Assembly (NCBI RefSeq): GCF_000004825.1
Contig: NW_008805076.1
Location: 496,001 to 560,000 of the forward strand
Origin: Heterostelium album PN500
Taxonomy: Eukaryota > Evosea > Eumycetozoa > Acytosteliales > Acytosteliaceae
Reading direction: 5' to 3'
DNA: 64,000 bases
Position numbers and translations under genes: made by a program. Below the pieces are notes generated by a model. The model searched no databases. It had not been told where the DNA came from and worked only from the letters and a program-made list of their open reading frames with translations. Positions 14,801 to 24,706 of the stretch are shown in pieces; within the stretch, counting starts at the first letter, position 1; every line of letters starts with the position of its first letter.

Positions 14801-15949
14801 TGGCAACACTTGGATTCAATTCAAGCTCCATTAAATTCAGAACCAATGTCAATCAATCAGTATTACTGAACTATGAGACTGAAACATTAAACATCTCAAA
14901 TAGTACCATTCAAGTGTTTAACACATCAGGTCTTGATTCAATCGAACTTTATGATCCAAGTAAGTAAAGATAATAGATTCTAATATTGTTTATTCGCTAT
15001 ACTAATATTCATAACATTAATTTAAATAGATCTATTCAATATTTCATTCATTCCAAGTCATGGATCATCAATCAATCTAACCAACAGATATTGGAATTTG
15101 AATCAAGCAAATATTTCAATTGAAGGAGTCAATATCGATTGTCATAAACTCAATGATACCGACCAATTCGTATCATGTTCAATTCCAAGATACATAGTTG
15201 GTAACTGGACAAGATCAGTTTCGATTTCAATGAACAACCACACACTATATCCAAACTACACAATCACCTATCAAAACAATTGTGAGAATTGTACTCTTGA
15301 ACAAAAGTTACTCTCCCAATGGACTGTTGATAATGTTAACTATTACCAATATGAAGCGAATATCACCAATTATGGAAGTCACGATCTTTCATTCATGGAG
15401 ATATCAATTGGTAATGATGAAACCATTTCAAATATGTGGGGTACCACCAAACTTCAACAATATCTCTATTCATTGAATATAGAAGGTGTATTTAAGAGCA
15501 ATACAAGTGACAATCTTGTTTACATCACCAACTCAAGTAAACCACTTGATCTTTTCATTGTTTATTGCACAGAGTTTATTTCAACACCTTCAACAACATC
15601 AACAACAACACCAATAACACCAGAACAAAGTTCAAACAATGTCAGAACATCATCTTTTAGAAGCATGTCCAACAACAACAATGACAACAACAACTGTAAC
15701 TTTGAGATTTCACAAACAATAATGAGTAATTGGACAACAGGTGATCAACATTATACACTTTACTACATGGTAATGAAGAATATCGATAACACCACCAATA
15801 AGTACCAACATGTCGAAATCACAATCGACACAAACATTGAATCGATCTATGGAATCAAAGAACTAACAACAAACAACTACTCAATCGATATAGTCTCCGA
15901 CAACAAACAATTACAAAAAAGAATTTGTCATCATTACAACCAACACTGA
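2883..15949 (+). CDS. Giant secreted DNase II-like / IPT-TIG / SdrD_B / CBM49 protein
   Basis: Sixteen exons: 2883-3665, 3749-4765, 4973-5362, 5428-7483, 7577-8638, 8714-8998, 9088-9612, 9682-10989, 11060-11596, 11670-12377, 12448-12569, 12659-12713, 12785-14068, 14138-14317, 14399-14959, 15030-15949. Together they close in frame at about 3930 aa. Order of parts: signal peptide; DNase II-like domain (about residues 27-350); a region of about 550 residues shared with the gene at 24707-32027; about 13 IPT/TIG modules (about 900-2115); a Ser/Glu run; a Pro-rich and acidic stretch; three SdrD_B/Cna-B-like modules (about 2316, 2792 and 3283) with DxNxDG-type loops and Thr-rich linkers; two CBM49 cellulose-binding domains (about 3706 and 3845). 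No TM segment is seen, so it is probably secreted and wall- or matrix-bound. Both DNase II HxK histidines are replaced (T115-x-K117, F306-x-K308), so nuclease activity is unlikely. The last CBM49 loses its end through a probable one-base shift. Confidence 0.85.
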
Positions 15950-16160
15950 CATTGATCCAATCATTTCAATCAATCAATGTTCTTAATTATTTTTAAATTA
16001 ATCAATAAATCAATCAAATTCAATTCTTAACATCAAAGGTGATGGGTTTTTATTATACAGAATGAATCTACACTTCAATTTGTTAAATAAACAACTTTTA
16101 GCAATTTTAAAAGTCAAAAAATAATTGTGAGAATTAATAATGTGTTTTTTATTTAATTAT
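15950..16160. other. 3' flank of the giant gene
   Basis: Holds the alternative stop at 15984-15986, which would end the second CBM49 domain if the A-run at 15915-15920 were one base shorter. The rest is AT-rich 3' flank, ending in the left copy of the 16-bp duplication (16145-16160) that borders the SINE-like element. No gene is seen. Confidence 0.5.
16145..16160. repeat. Left copy of 16-bp target-site duplication
   Basis: TTTTTTATTTAATTAT, identical to 16344-16359. The bases next to each copy differ, so the identity stops exactly at the element borders. AT-rich background raises the chance of a coincidental match, but a 16-base identity exactly flanking an A-tailed element is unlikely to be random. 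Confidence 0.65.
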
Positions 16161-16343
16161 TTTTTTATTTTTTTTTTTTTTTTTTTAGGTCCATTGCACT
16201 AAGGAGGTGTTTTTTATCACCTCCTCACGAGTTGGTGTCAATGTATTGCCCCATGGGCTCTTAGGACATCAGTTTTATTATATACGTTCCGGTAGCGGGG
16301 AAACTTAGTCATTACCGAGCCTCGAACCCGGGTCGAAGTAGTA
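16161..16343 (-). mobile_element. SINE-like retroposed element with target-site duplication
   Basis: Read on the minus strand, the element starts near 16343. It has an RNA polymerase III B-box-like and T-arm-like sequence (GGTTCGAGGC, 16319-16328; stem CCGGG/CTCGG), then a unique body with an 8-bp hairpin (AGGAGGTG/CACCTCCT, 16202-16225), and ends in a long A-run (T-run on the plus strand, about 16161-16188). A perfect 16-bp direct repeat, TTTTTTATTTAATTAT, flanks it at 16145-16160 and 16344-16359. The A-tail and duplication indicate insertion by target-primed reverse transcription. There is no A box, so it is either 5'-truncated or not tRNA-derived. Its 5' end lies 77 bp downstream of the tRNA-Glu gene in the same orientation, as expected from TRE3-type tRNA-targeting machinery. 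Confidence 0.6.
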
Positions 16344-16359
16344 TTTTTTATTTAATTAT
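16344..16359. repeat. Right copy of 16-bp target-site duplication
   Basis: Second copy of the 16-bp repeat, at the 5' border of the minus-strand SINE-like element and 61 bp from the 3' end of the tRNA-Glu gene. Confidence 0.65.
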
Positions 16360-16419
16360 ATCAAAAAAGTTATTCTATATGCGCGCATTAAGGTAATCCT
16401 CGATAAGTAAAAAATTTTA

Positions 16420-16490
16420 CTCCCCTTCCGGGAATCGAACCCGGGGTATCAGTGTGAGAGACTAATGTGTTACCACTACACCAAAGAGGA
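16420..16490 (-). tRNA. tRNA-Glu (CUC anticodon)
   Basis: A full cloverleaf can be folded on the minus strand. The acceptor stem is TCCTCTT with AAGGGGA, with discriminator G at 16420. The D stem is GTGT/ACAC. The anticodon stem is TTAGT/ACTGA around loop CTCTCAC, giving anticodon CTC. The T stem is CCGGG/CCCGG around TTCGATT. Size is 71 nt, with no intron and no encoded CCA. It decodes GAG (Glu). The internal A and B boxes are intact, so it should be transcribed by RNA polymerase III. Confidence 0.93.
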
Positions 16491-17284
16491 TTTGGTTGAA
16501 ATATATATATCTCCTTTCATTACATTATAAATGAAAAAATAATATAAAAATAATTCTTAATTCTGTCGTGCATCTATCTATATTTATTTGGAGTCTAAAG
16601 GTGGTTATTTAAATACTTTGTACTCTCTTATAAAGTTTTTAAAAAAGATATGTGAATACTTTAACAAAAAAAAAAAAAATATAAAAATAACCTGCCTAAC
16701 CCAACTTATCACAGAATCACCCAACTCAATAATCCCACTCAAACTATATTCATAACATTCATCGTATGAATGTGAACTCTGACAAAAAACCAACCCCAAC
16801 CAGAAAATGACTGGAAATCCTCAAAAGAAAAGGATTCTCCCTCCCGGATACCTTTACCACACCTAAGATCAAAGACCAAAAAGGGCGAGACACTCTCTTT
16901 CCCAGGCCTTACACCGAGAACCACCTCTTCAAAATACTAAACACCTACAAGATAAAAAACAACTTATTTTAGTTTAATTTGATTTGTGATGTTATTTTTT
17001 ATCTTTTTGCTCTCCTCAAAGAACAAAAATAACTAAAAAAAGTCGGTAAAGATATTTAATTTTATCATGATTTGATTAAAAGAACCGAAAGAAATTACAC
17101 AAGAAAAAAATTCAAAAAAATTTTGTGGATCGGGTTCACCCACTTTTTCAATTCCAAACCCATTTTTTTGCTGTTTTGAAAATTCTAAAATATTTAAGTT
17201 TTTTTATATTTTTTTGATTGAGCTTTTATTAATGACCGTAAGATTTTGAAAAGACACAACAATAGATTTTTTTTACAAAAAGGA
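16491..17284. other. Intergenic region upstream of tRNA-Glu with an unassigned GC-richer segment
   Basis: Between the tRNA and the ComC-like gene. The segment from about 16700 to 16930 is less AT-rich than its surroundings and open for short stretches in several frames on both strands, but no protein family was recognised. Its position 200-440 bp upstream of a tRNA gene is a common landing zone for dictyostelid retroelements, so it may be a decayed element. That is a guess from position only. Confidence 0.35.
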
Positions 17285-20200
17285 ATGAATATAAACATAT
17301 TATTATTCCTTATTTTGGTTGTATTCAATAGTAAGGTTTTACGAAAATAAATCAAAAGATAAATATTAATTGTCATTTGTCTATTACATAGTATATAATA
17401 CAGATGCAAGATTTACTATTTTAAAATATCAACTCTCACCCCCAACTTTTGTTCAAAAGGGATACTTGAGTTGTAGGTTTCCACTTGGTATTGTAATAAG
17501 TAGTGATTCGAGTGTGTTGCACTCTGACTTTGTTCTCGATAACACCACATCTTCAAGCAATGTACTATCGATATCGGCTAAAACTCTATCCTATAGTGAT
17601 TTAAATCAACAAGTATTCTTGGTAACAGTAATCGCAGACTACGGAGTATTCAATGTGAATTTGAAGATTCAAGATACTTCATATCAATTCGGAAGTTCAG
17701 AGTGTCTAACAAAAGATAAATCGTCGTTTAATTTCCTCTATCACACTGATCCTGTGATCGACCGTTCCGATGTTACTGCTTATTTCTACTCAAAAGTATC
17801 GAATATCCAACTTGCACCTGACACACTCGTATGCACAACAAACGCACTAGAGTTTACATGTAATTCGGCTTTCATGGACGAACCTAATCAGAACACCATT
17901 CAAACCAAGCTTATCCTTAATACTCCATACACTCATTTGACACCAACAGTGGAGTTAAATTATACTATTTACAACGGAAATGTTCTTGCCAGCTTTGAAT
18001 TACCCAATCCATTTTTAAAGAGTAAGTAAATGAAAAACTTTTTAAAAAAATATTTTTAACTTTTATTTCTTACTGTATTTCTATATTTTATAGAATATAA
18101 TCCAATGGGGTTCATTAATTTCTTGATGTATCCACCAAAATCCTATAAATATATTCAAAATCCAATCACTTTTGAAAGTTATGATAGTAGCGTGTTTTTA
18201 GATGTTACCAGCGATACAAATGGATACATTGGATTCAACTCTACATACTACTCTGGTATCAAACCAATGGCTCTTCGTCAAATGAACAATGCAACAACTT
18301 ATTATTGGTCTTGCTTTTCAACTACTGGTTCTGCTTTTTCATTCTACAATGCTGAACAATCATCCCCATCTTTTAGTCAAATCAATTCTCTTAGTATTCA
18401 AAACTATAGTAGGTTATTTTTAATTAATATAATTTAAAGTAAAAAAAAACCACTAATTACCAATCTATTTTATTTTTAGTGGGAAATATTATTAATGGAG
18501 TTACATTAAGTTGTTATACAGATACAGTGAATGGATTATTCATTTATAATTTAAATTTAAATGCAACAATTGTCGATGACTTTAAACTTGATTTTCAAAT
18601 TGACAATTGTCCCCAAATTACTTTATCTTATCCCAGTTACGATAATATCGCTCAAGAATATTTATATTCTTTCTCTTTCTCATCTATCAAAAATATTACA
18701 TCATCACAATCAAATGATGTCACTATTTATTATGGATCTACAGATACACTAAGTTTATTTTCGATTATCAATATTAATCAAGCAACAGTTGCTCCTACAG
18801 GTAAAATATCAAACATAAAAAACAAAACATAAATATTAATTCTTTTTTTCCCTTTATATATAGGAGCAATTCAATTTAATAATGTTTCAATTTCATTAAT
18901 CGAAAATGAATTCTATAATATCAAGGTCAACTTTACATCACAATTACCAATATCGAAATTTGAAATATATGATACTCCTGTTGCCTATCCGGCGGGTACA
19001 TTATTTCCAATATTAAAAATGACCACAGCAAATTTGGTTTCTGGTAATCTTTTCTCAGGTATTCTGGAGACCAATTTCAATGGACTTTATTTCGATAATC
19101 TGAACACTAAATCTCTGACTCTAACAGATCGAAGTGGTTTTTCAACTAGAGTGATCAGTTATTATAATAGCGATCTTAAATCAATCGATTCATTAATGCT
19201 AACAGATAGATCATTTGATGTTTTAGATATAACTTATTTCAAGTTTGCCAATAATTCAGTCAATTTAACAAATGGTAATGTCGAAACTACATTGTATTTC
19301 AACGTTTCCAATCCTTTGAAATATGTCATACCAATATTTTGGAGTTCATCAATCGAGAATGCACAACCATACTTTGGAACTTACAGTGAAGAGTTGGGAT
19401 TATATTTTATCAATTTTGTAATTGAATCTTGTGAGTTAACTGGTGAATATTCATATGTTTTATCAAATGGAAAGAAAAACTTTAGATCAGCTCAAATCAA
19501 ATCGAAAATAGGAAATAATGCAACTCTTTTAATTTCTGAATCAAGTAAGTTATTATTTAAACTAAAGCAACATTTAAAAATATAATTTTAATATTTTTTT
19601 TAATAGTTGGTGATATTTTAGATCCTTTCTTGGTGGAAGTATCACTCTTCCCATCCAACGATTTAACATTGGGCAGTGGTTCAGTTAAGATTGGATGGAA
19701 CTTTACAATTCAAGACTCACCAAATGGATTTGGTTTTGGAACAATCAATGTCATTTCAAATTTAAATCGAAATGTTACAATCATTAAATTTGATGAAAAC
19801 AATCGTGTTTCTGGAAATTCAAGTTATGGAATCTATCAAGTCGATTTCTTGGTCAGTGAAAGCAGTAAATCACAAAACTATACATTTATCAATATGGTTC
19901 TTTATGATTCGAAAATGACAAGAACCAAGATACCAAGATATGATCCAAAAACAACAATCATGGGAACTCCGAGTGAAGCCAATCTATTTATAAATGTTAA
20001 TACTCCAAGTATGTAAAAATAATAGTATTTATTAATTTTGTAATCTTTATCTTTTCTAACCATACAATTCAATATGAAATTAGCTGTGACAAATGAAACA
20101 CCAGAATTGAAGAATATAATAGTATCCCCACCAAGTATAAATGTAGGATCATTGAATAGAAAGATTGAATTTAATTTCGAAATTTCATATACTTTGATCA

Positions 20201-21744
20201 ATCTTTCAACATCACCAATCATTATTTTAAATAATCCTGAAGAGAATGATATAAATATTGAAACAACTCTTATTGGATACACATCGACCACAAACAAATA
20301 TTATGGTTCCTATGATTTACCATTTGGATATGGCATTGGATCACTATTTACTTTCTCAATTACCAGAATCGTTAATAATCAATTAAATTACAACTCATAT
20401 TCAGCTATAGATTTAATGAACAAAGGATTACCATATAGTATCAATAGAACATTCACCAACGATCAACCAATACTCGAATCAACTACACCTGTAAATTCAA
20501 ATACAAAAAATTTTATCGTATTTGGAAGATCATTAGGTATCGATTCAAATGCAGTTGTTGGATTTATCGATGCAGGAGGTCAAGGATTCCAACCAATTCA
20601 AATCACATTTATTTCATCAACTCTGATATCATTCCCAAATATATTCACCAATATCAACTCATTCAATATCTATATAACTGTCAACTCAGTAAAATCAAAT
20701 ACATTACTTATCAATATTATAAACATAAAACCAACAATTCAGATATTCCCAACCTTACCACCAATTCTTTCACCAACACCAACATCCACAAACAAACCAA
20801 ACTCTTGTCCTGGAACTCCAACATGTTCAGGAAGGGGTGTTTGCAAATCCAATCAATGTGAATGTACTCCACCATATTATGGTCCGTCATGTGCATCTGA
20901 GCTTGTTGTAATTCCACCACCTGCCAAACAACCAGAACCATTAACAAACAATAATATTACCGTTGACAACAAGTTTATTATTTCAACAATCCAAATATCG
21001 ACAATCAAAGAAATCGACTCCACTGGTGCAGAAGTTAATAGATTCGTTCCAAGCACATGGATTATAAATGATCAAAGTAATTCAAGTCATGTGAAATACG
21101 ATTATTCTTCGATATTGGAAAACAGATTTACAACAATCAATATCACAATCGAATTCTTCAAAGATGCAACCAACTTTACATTTGGAGATCAACTATTTAG
21201 ACTATCACCATCATCGATCAAATTCACGATATCATTAACATCATACAACTTCCAAGATAAGTTAAATTACCTTCAAATCGAAATGGATATGTCAATGAAT
21301 TCCAACGAAGATTCATGTGCATTCCAACAAGTGGATCCCAACGACAATGTTCAATGGATAACCTTGAACATCAACGATCGATCACTTTATGCCAGATTCA
21401 TTCCATATGCACTGATTGACACCCGAATTCAATCGATCTCACACAAAGTGGTCAGTCAAAACGACAATTCAACATCGTCCACCTCGAAAATTGGAATAGT
21501 CATTCCAAACTTTGACTATAAAGTTGTCATTGATCCTGACTTTCAATACTTGGTCGATGTCGACAAACAAGATTACAAAGATAAATGTCAGTCCGATAAA
21601 TCAAATAGTGTCACCAAGAAGATCATCATTGGTGTGGTTGTTGGTGTTGTTGGTTTTGCAATACTATTAACTCTTATCATTTTTATTATCAAAAAACAAG
21701 GATCATATTATAATATGAAATTAAAGATTATTAAACTCACTAAA

Positions 21745-21756
<12 letters not shown>
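17285..21756 (+). CDS. ComC-like EGF / SSD single-pass membrane protein
   Basis: Seven exons: 17285-17330, 17392-18021, 18094-18408, 18480-18800, 18864-19544, 19607-20008 and 20084-21756. All introns are phase 1 and the model gives 1355 aa. The 46-bp first exon encodes the signal peptide (MNINILLFLILVVFN). A long beta-rich ectodomain with many N-glycosylation sequons follows, with an IPT/TIG-like module at about residues 925-1010. Then come one EGF-like repeat (about 1039-1068, pattern CPGTPTCSGRGVC...CECTPPYYGPSC), a domain resembling the ComC supersandwich domain, one TM helix (about 1314-1336) and a short basic tail. The ComC family takes part in intercellular communication in dictyostelid development. 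A role here in cell-cell signalling or adhesion is inferred from the family. Confidence 0.85.
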
Positions 21757-21780
<24 letters not shown>

Positions 21781-22180
21781 ACTAAATAAATATCTGCATT
21801 TTATTAAAACTCGAAAATTAACAATAAAGGGTCTCTTAAAATATTATTTAATTGCTTTTAGGAAAGATTATTGTGTAATATTAAAAATCAAAAAAAAGAA
21901 ATTGAGCAAAGGCGCCAATCAACAATTAACGAATTAATTTTTTTTTTTCACACACACCTTCTAAGAAGTAGAAAAAAAAAAAAAAAAACTTCTAAGAAGC
22001 AATACACCTCCTCTGCATAATATATTAATGAATCACACAAACATCTTAGAATGTTTGGAACAAATAATGTTATACTCAAGTACTTTACTCGTAACTATAA
22101 ATAATGAATGAAATGTATTTATCAAATCAAATCAAAATAAATAAAATAGGATAAAATTAATATTAATACAATAAATAAAA
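21757..22180. other. Spacer and promoter upstream of the first dehydrogenase
   Basis: Starts with an AAAT tandem run (about 21745-21785). It contains an 11-bp palindrome, CTTCTAAGAAG, twice (21958-21968 and 21989-21999) around a poly(A) tract, and a GGCGCC hexamer at about 21911-21916. No gene is seen. As the 5' flank of the dehydrogenase at 22181 it probably includes its promoter. Confidence 0.5.
21958..21999. promoter_or_regulatory. Paired CTTCTAAGAAG palindromes
   Basis: Two identical 11-bp palindromes start 31 bp apart and are separated by a poly(A) run, about 180-220 bp upstream of the dehydrogenase start codon. The core TTCTAAGAA fits the general STAT half-site arrangement TTCNNNGAA. 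It is one base too wide in spacing for a classical heat-shock element. Function is inference. Confidence 0.3.
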
Positions 22181-23077
22181 ATGTCATCATCATCTTTATT
22201 AGAAATTAAATCAAATGATAAAGTCTGGTATATTACAGGTGCCTCAAAAGGACTTGGCCTAATTTTCGTAAAAAAGCTGTTGGCTTATGGATTCAAGGTT
22301 GTTGGTACCTCCAGAAATAAACAACAACTGATCGATGCCGTTGGTCCCCTTGCAACACCCGACAATTTCTTGGCAGTCAAGGTCGAGCTAGACAATGAAG
22401 AGAGTGTTAAACAATCGTTGACCGATTCTCTATTGAAGTTTGGTAGAATCGATGTCGTTGTGAACAACGCAGGTTACGGTATCTCTGGTGCACTCGAGGA
22501 GAACACCGATGCCGAAGTACGAAAGAATTTCGATATCAATGTATTCGGTGTCTATAATGTGTTGAGAAACGTCACACCAATCTTGAGAGCCCAAGGACAC
22601 GGACATGTTTTCAATGTCTCTTCGATCGTTTCTTTCGTTGGCTTCCAAGGACACAGTACGTACTCGGCAACGAAATTCGCTATCGACGGTCTCACTGAAG
22701 CGTATGCGCAAGAGGTTCGACCATTTGGAATCAGAGCGACCACTATCAATCCGGGATTCTTCAAGTCAGAGTTCGCATCGAACGAGCTCTTCCAGCAGAC
22801 CAACAAGATCGACTCTTACAAAGCTTTGCATGACGTCATGGAGCAGAGTGTCAAACAAGTGGATATCACATCGAGAGGCGATCCTGCTAAACTTCTAGAC
22901 TTTATCATCAGAGTCTACCAAACACCAGAGTACGAGAGTACTCATATCTTTGTAGGTGGTGGTGTTTACCCATTGGTCAACTCGAAGATTGACAAATATA
23001 AACAAGATCTTGCACAGTGGGAACCATTTGCAACTCAAACCGATTTCGATGATTATAAATCAACAACAAACTACTAA
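22181..23077 (+). CDS. Short-chain dehydrogenase/reductase (copy 1)
   Basis: Single exon, 298 aa. It is a classical SDR: the nucleotide-binding glycine motif TGASKGLG is at residues 19-26, NNAG follows strand 4, and the catalytic Ser and Tyr-x3-Lys are present (VSSIVSF..., then YSATK). It is expected to be a cytosolic NAD(P)-dependent oxidoreductase; the substrate cannot be told from sequence. No signal peptide. A paralogue of about 290 aa lies 360 bp downstream on the same strand. About 160 bp of the two genes is nearly identical, while the flanking coding sequence is much more diverged, which suggests gene conversion. The C-terminal half is GC-richer than the surrounding DNA. Confidence 0.93.
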   Translation: MSSSSLLEIKSNDKVWYITGASKGLGLIFVKKLLAYGFKVVGTSRNKQQLIDAVGPLATPDNFLAVKVELDNEESVKQSLTDSLLKFGRIDVVVNNAGYGISGALEENTDAEVRKNFDINVFGVYNVLRNVTPILRAQGHGHVFNVSSIVSFVGFQGHSTYSATKFAIDGLTEAYAQEVRPFGIRATTINPGFFKSEFASNELFQQTNKIDSYKALHDVMEQSVKQVDITSRGDPAKLLDFIIRVYQTPEYESTHIFVGGGVYPLVNSKIDKYKQDLAQWEPFATQTDFDDYKSTTNY

Positions 23078-23439
23078 ATATATTAAATAAATTAATATTT
23101 ATATAACCCACTATCTCTCTCTACACAATCACAAATTAATTAAAAAATAATATCTTTGACGAATATAACCCACAACTTTGTAAATCCCATCAGATATTTA
23201 AAAAAAAAAAAATCGACAAATATCAAAATAAGTAGTCATATATGTGGTCTACATTCCCAAAAAACATTCAAGATCTTTATAAATGATATTTGAAATGTTC
23301 AAATAATCTATTATTGAAAATATCAAAAAAAGAATATAAATATTGATTTTGTATTGTTCTTTACTTAACTTTCTTTATTTATTGATTTGTTTAGAATTTT
23401 TTTGTTGCAAAAGAGATATCAGAATAGTAATAAATAAAA
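23078..23439. other. Spacer between the tandem dehydrogenases
   Basis: AT-rich, with homopolymer A and T runs. It serves as the 3' flank of copy 1 and promoter region of copy 2. The palindrome pair found upstream of copy 1 is absent. No gene or RNA is seen. Confidence 0.5.
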
Positions 23440-24397
23440 ATGTCATTAGAGATTAAGACAAATGATAAAGTTTGGTATATTACAGGTGCCTCAAAAGGAA
23501 TTGGTCTAGTTTTTGTAAAGAATCTATTGAATTTTGGATTCAAAGTGGTAGGAACTTCAAGAAACAAACAAAAGTTGATTGATGCTGTTGGTATTACCAC
23601 AGATAACTTCTTAGCACTTCAGGTAGAGGTAGACAATGAAGCAAGTGTAAAAGAATCATTTGTAGATACACTTTCAAAGTTTGGTAGAATCGACGTAGTT
23701 GTGAACAACGCAGGTTACGGTATCTCTGGTGCACTCGAGGAGAACACCGATGCTGAAGTACGAAAGAATTTCGATATCAATGTATTCGGTGTCTATAATG
23801 TGTTGAGAAACGTAACACCAATCTTGAGAGCACAAGGTTATGGTCATGTATTCAACATTTCATCGCTGGCATCATTCATTGGTTATCAAGGTCACGGAAC
23901 ATACTGCGCCACGAAATTCGCTGTCGATGGCCTGACCGAAGCATATGCCAAAGAAGTTAGATCATTTGGAATAAGAGTATCCACAATTAATCCTGGTTAT
24001 TTTAAATCTGAATTCTATGATGTAAGTTTATAAATAATTATATATTTCTATTTCGATAAACCAAAATTATTAAAGATAAACAAAAAAAAAAAAACAAAAA
24101 ATATAGTCTGATCATTACAATCAAAATTCAAACAGAATCGATGCTTATAAACCTATTCATGATTTGGTTGACTATCACATCAAAGAGATTAGTGGTAAGC
24201 AAAGAGGAGATCCAAGTAAACTTTTGGAATTCATAATCAGAGTCTATCAAACACCAGAATACGAAAGCAATCATATATTCGTAGGTGGTGGTGTATACCC
24301 TTCTGTCAATGCCCAACTAAATAAATACAAACAAGATCTTGATCAATGGGAACATTTCGCCACAAATACCGATTTTGATAGTTATGAAGAAAAATAA
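23440..24397 (+). CDS. Short-chain dehydrogenase/reductase (copy 2)
   Basis: Two exons, 23440-24021 and 24107-24397 (phase-0 intron), 290 aa. It has the same SDR motifs as copy 1: TGASKGIG near the N-terminus, NNAG, and YCATK as the catalytic Tyr-x3-Lys. The splice removes the in-frame stop that follows FYDVSL and restores the C-terminal region aligned with copy 1 (for example RVYQTPEYES and FVGGGVYP). Copy 1 has no intron at this point, so an intron was gained in one copy or lost from the other after duplication. It is probably a cytosolic oxidoreductase with unknown substrate. Confidence 0.9.
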
Positions 24398-24706
24398 AAA
24401 CGACACCAATCAAATCTAAAGATCTTTGAAGAGAAAGCTAAACAAAAATCAAGGTTCCCTCCAAAAATAAAAATAGAAAGTTTTTTGCCTCAACAATAAA
24501 ATCTTTTTTGCCCAAACGTTGTTATTTTTTTTAAACCCATTTTTTTGTATATCACTGCCCAAGCAGATAACCACTAAACCACACATATTAATTAATTAAA
24601 ACATTAATCTTTTTTGTTTTTTTTTTTTTTATTGTCGATCAACCGATTGTTACATATATCGACTAAAAAAAAAAATGTGGTTTCTAAATTATTGTTTATT
24701 TTTAGA
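24398..24706. other. Short spacer upstream of the DNase II-IPT gene
   Basis: About 309 bp of AT-rich sequence with T- and A-runs just before the start codon. It is the likely promoter of the gene at 24707. An in-frame upstream ATG at 24614 exists, but starting there would bury the signal peptide, so 24707 was preferred. Confidence 0.5.

Noticed and set aside
16420-16490. Possible plus-strand RNA at the tRNA locus
   Set aside because: The cloverleaf and invariant bases fit only the minus strand.
24614-24706. Upstream in-frame ATG for the DNase II-IPT gene
   Set aside because: Starting there would place about 31 residues before the signal peptide; the ATG at 24707 gives a normal secretory start.
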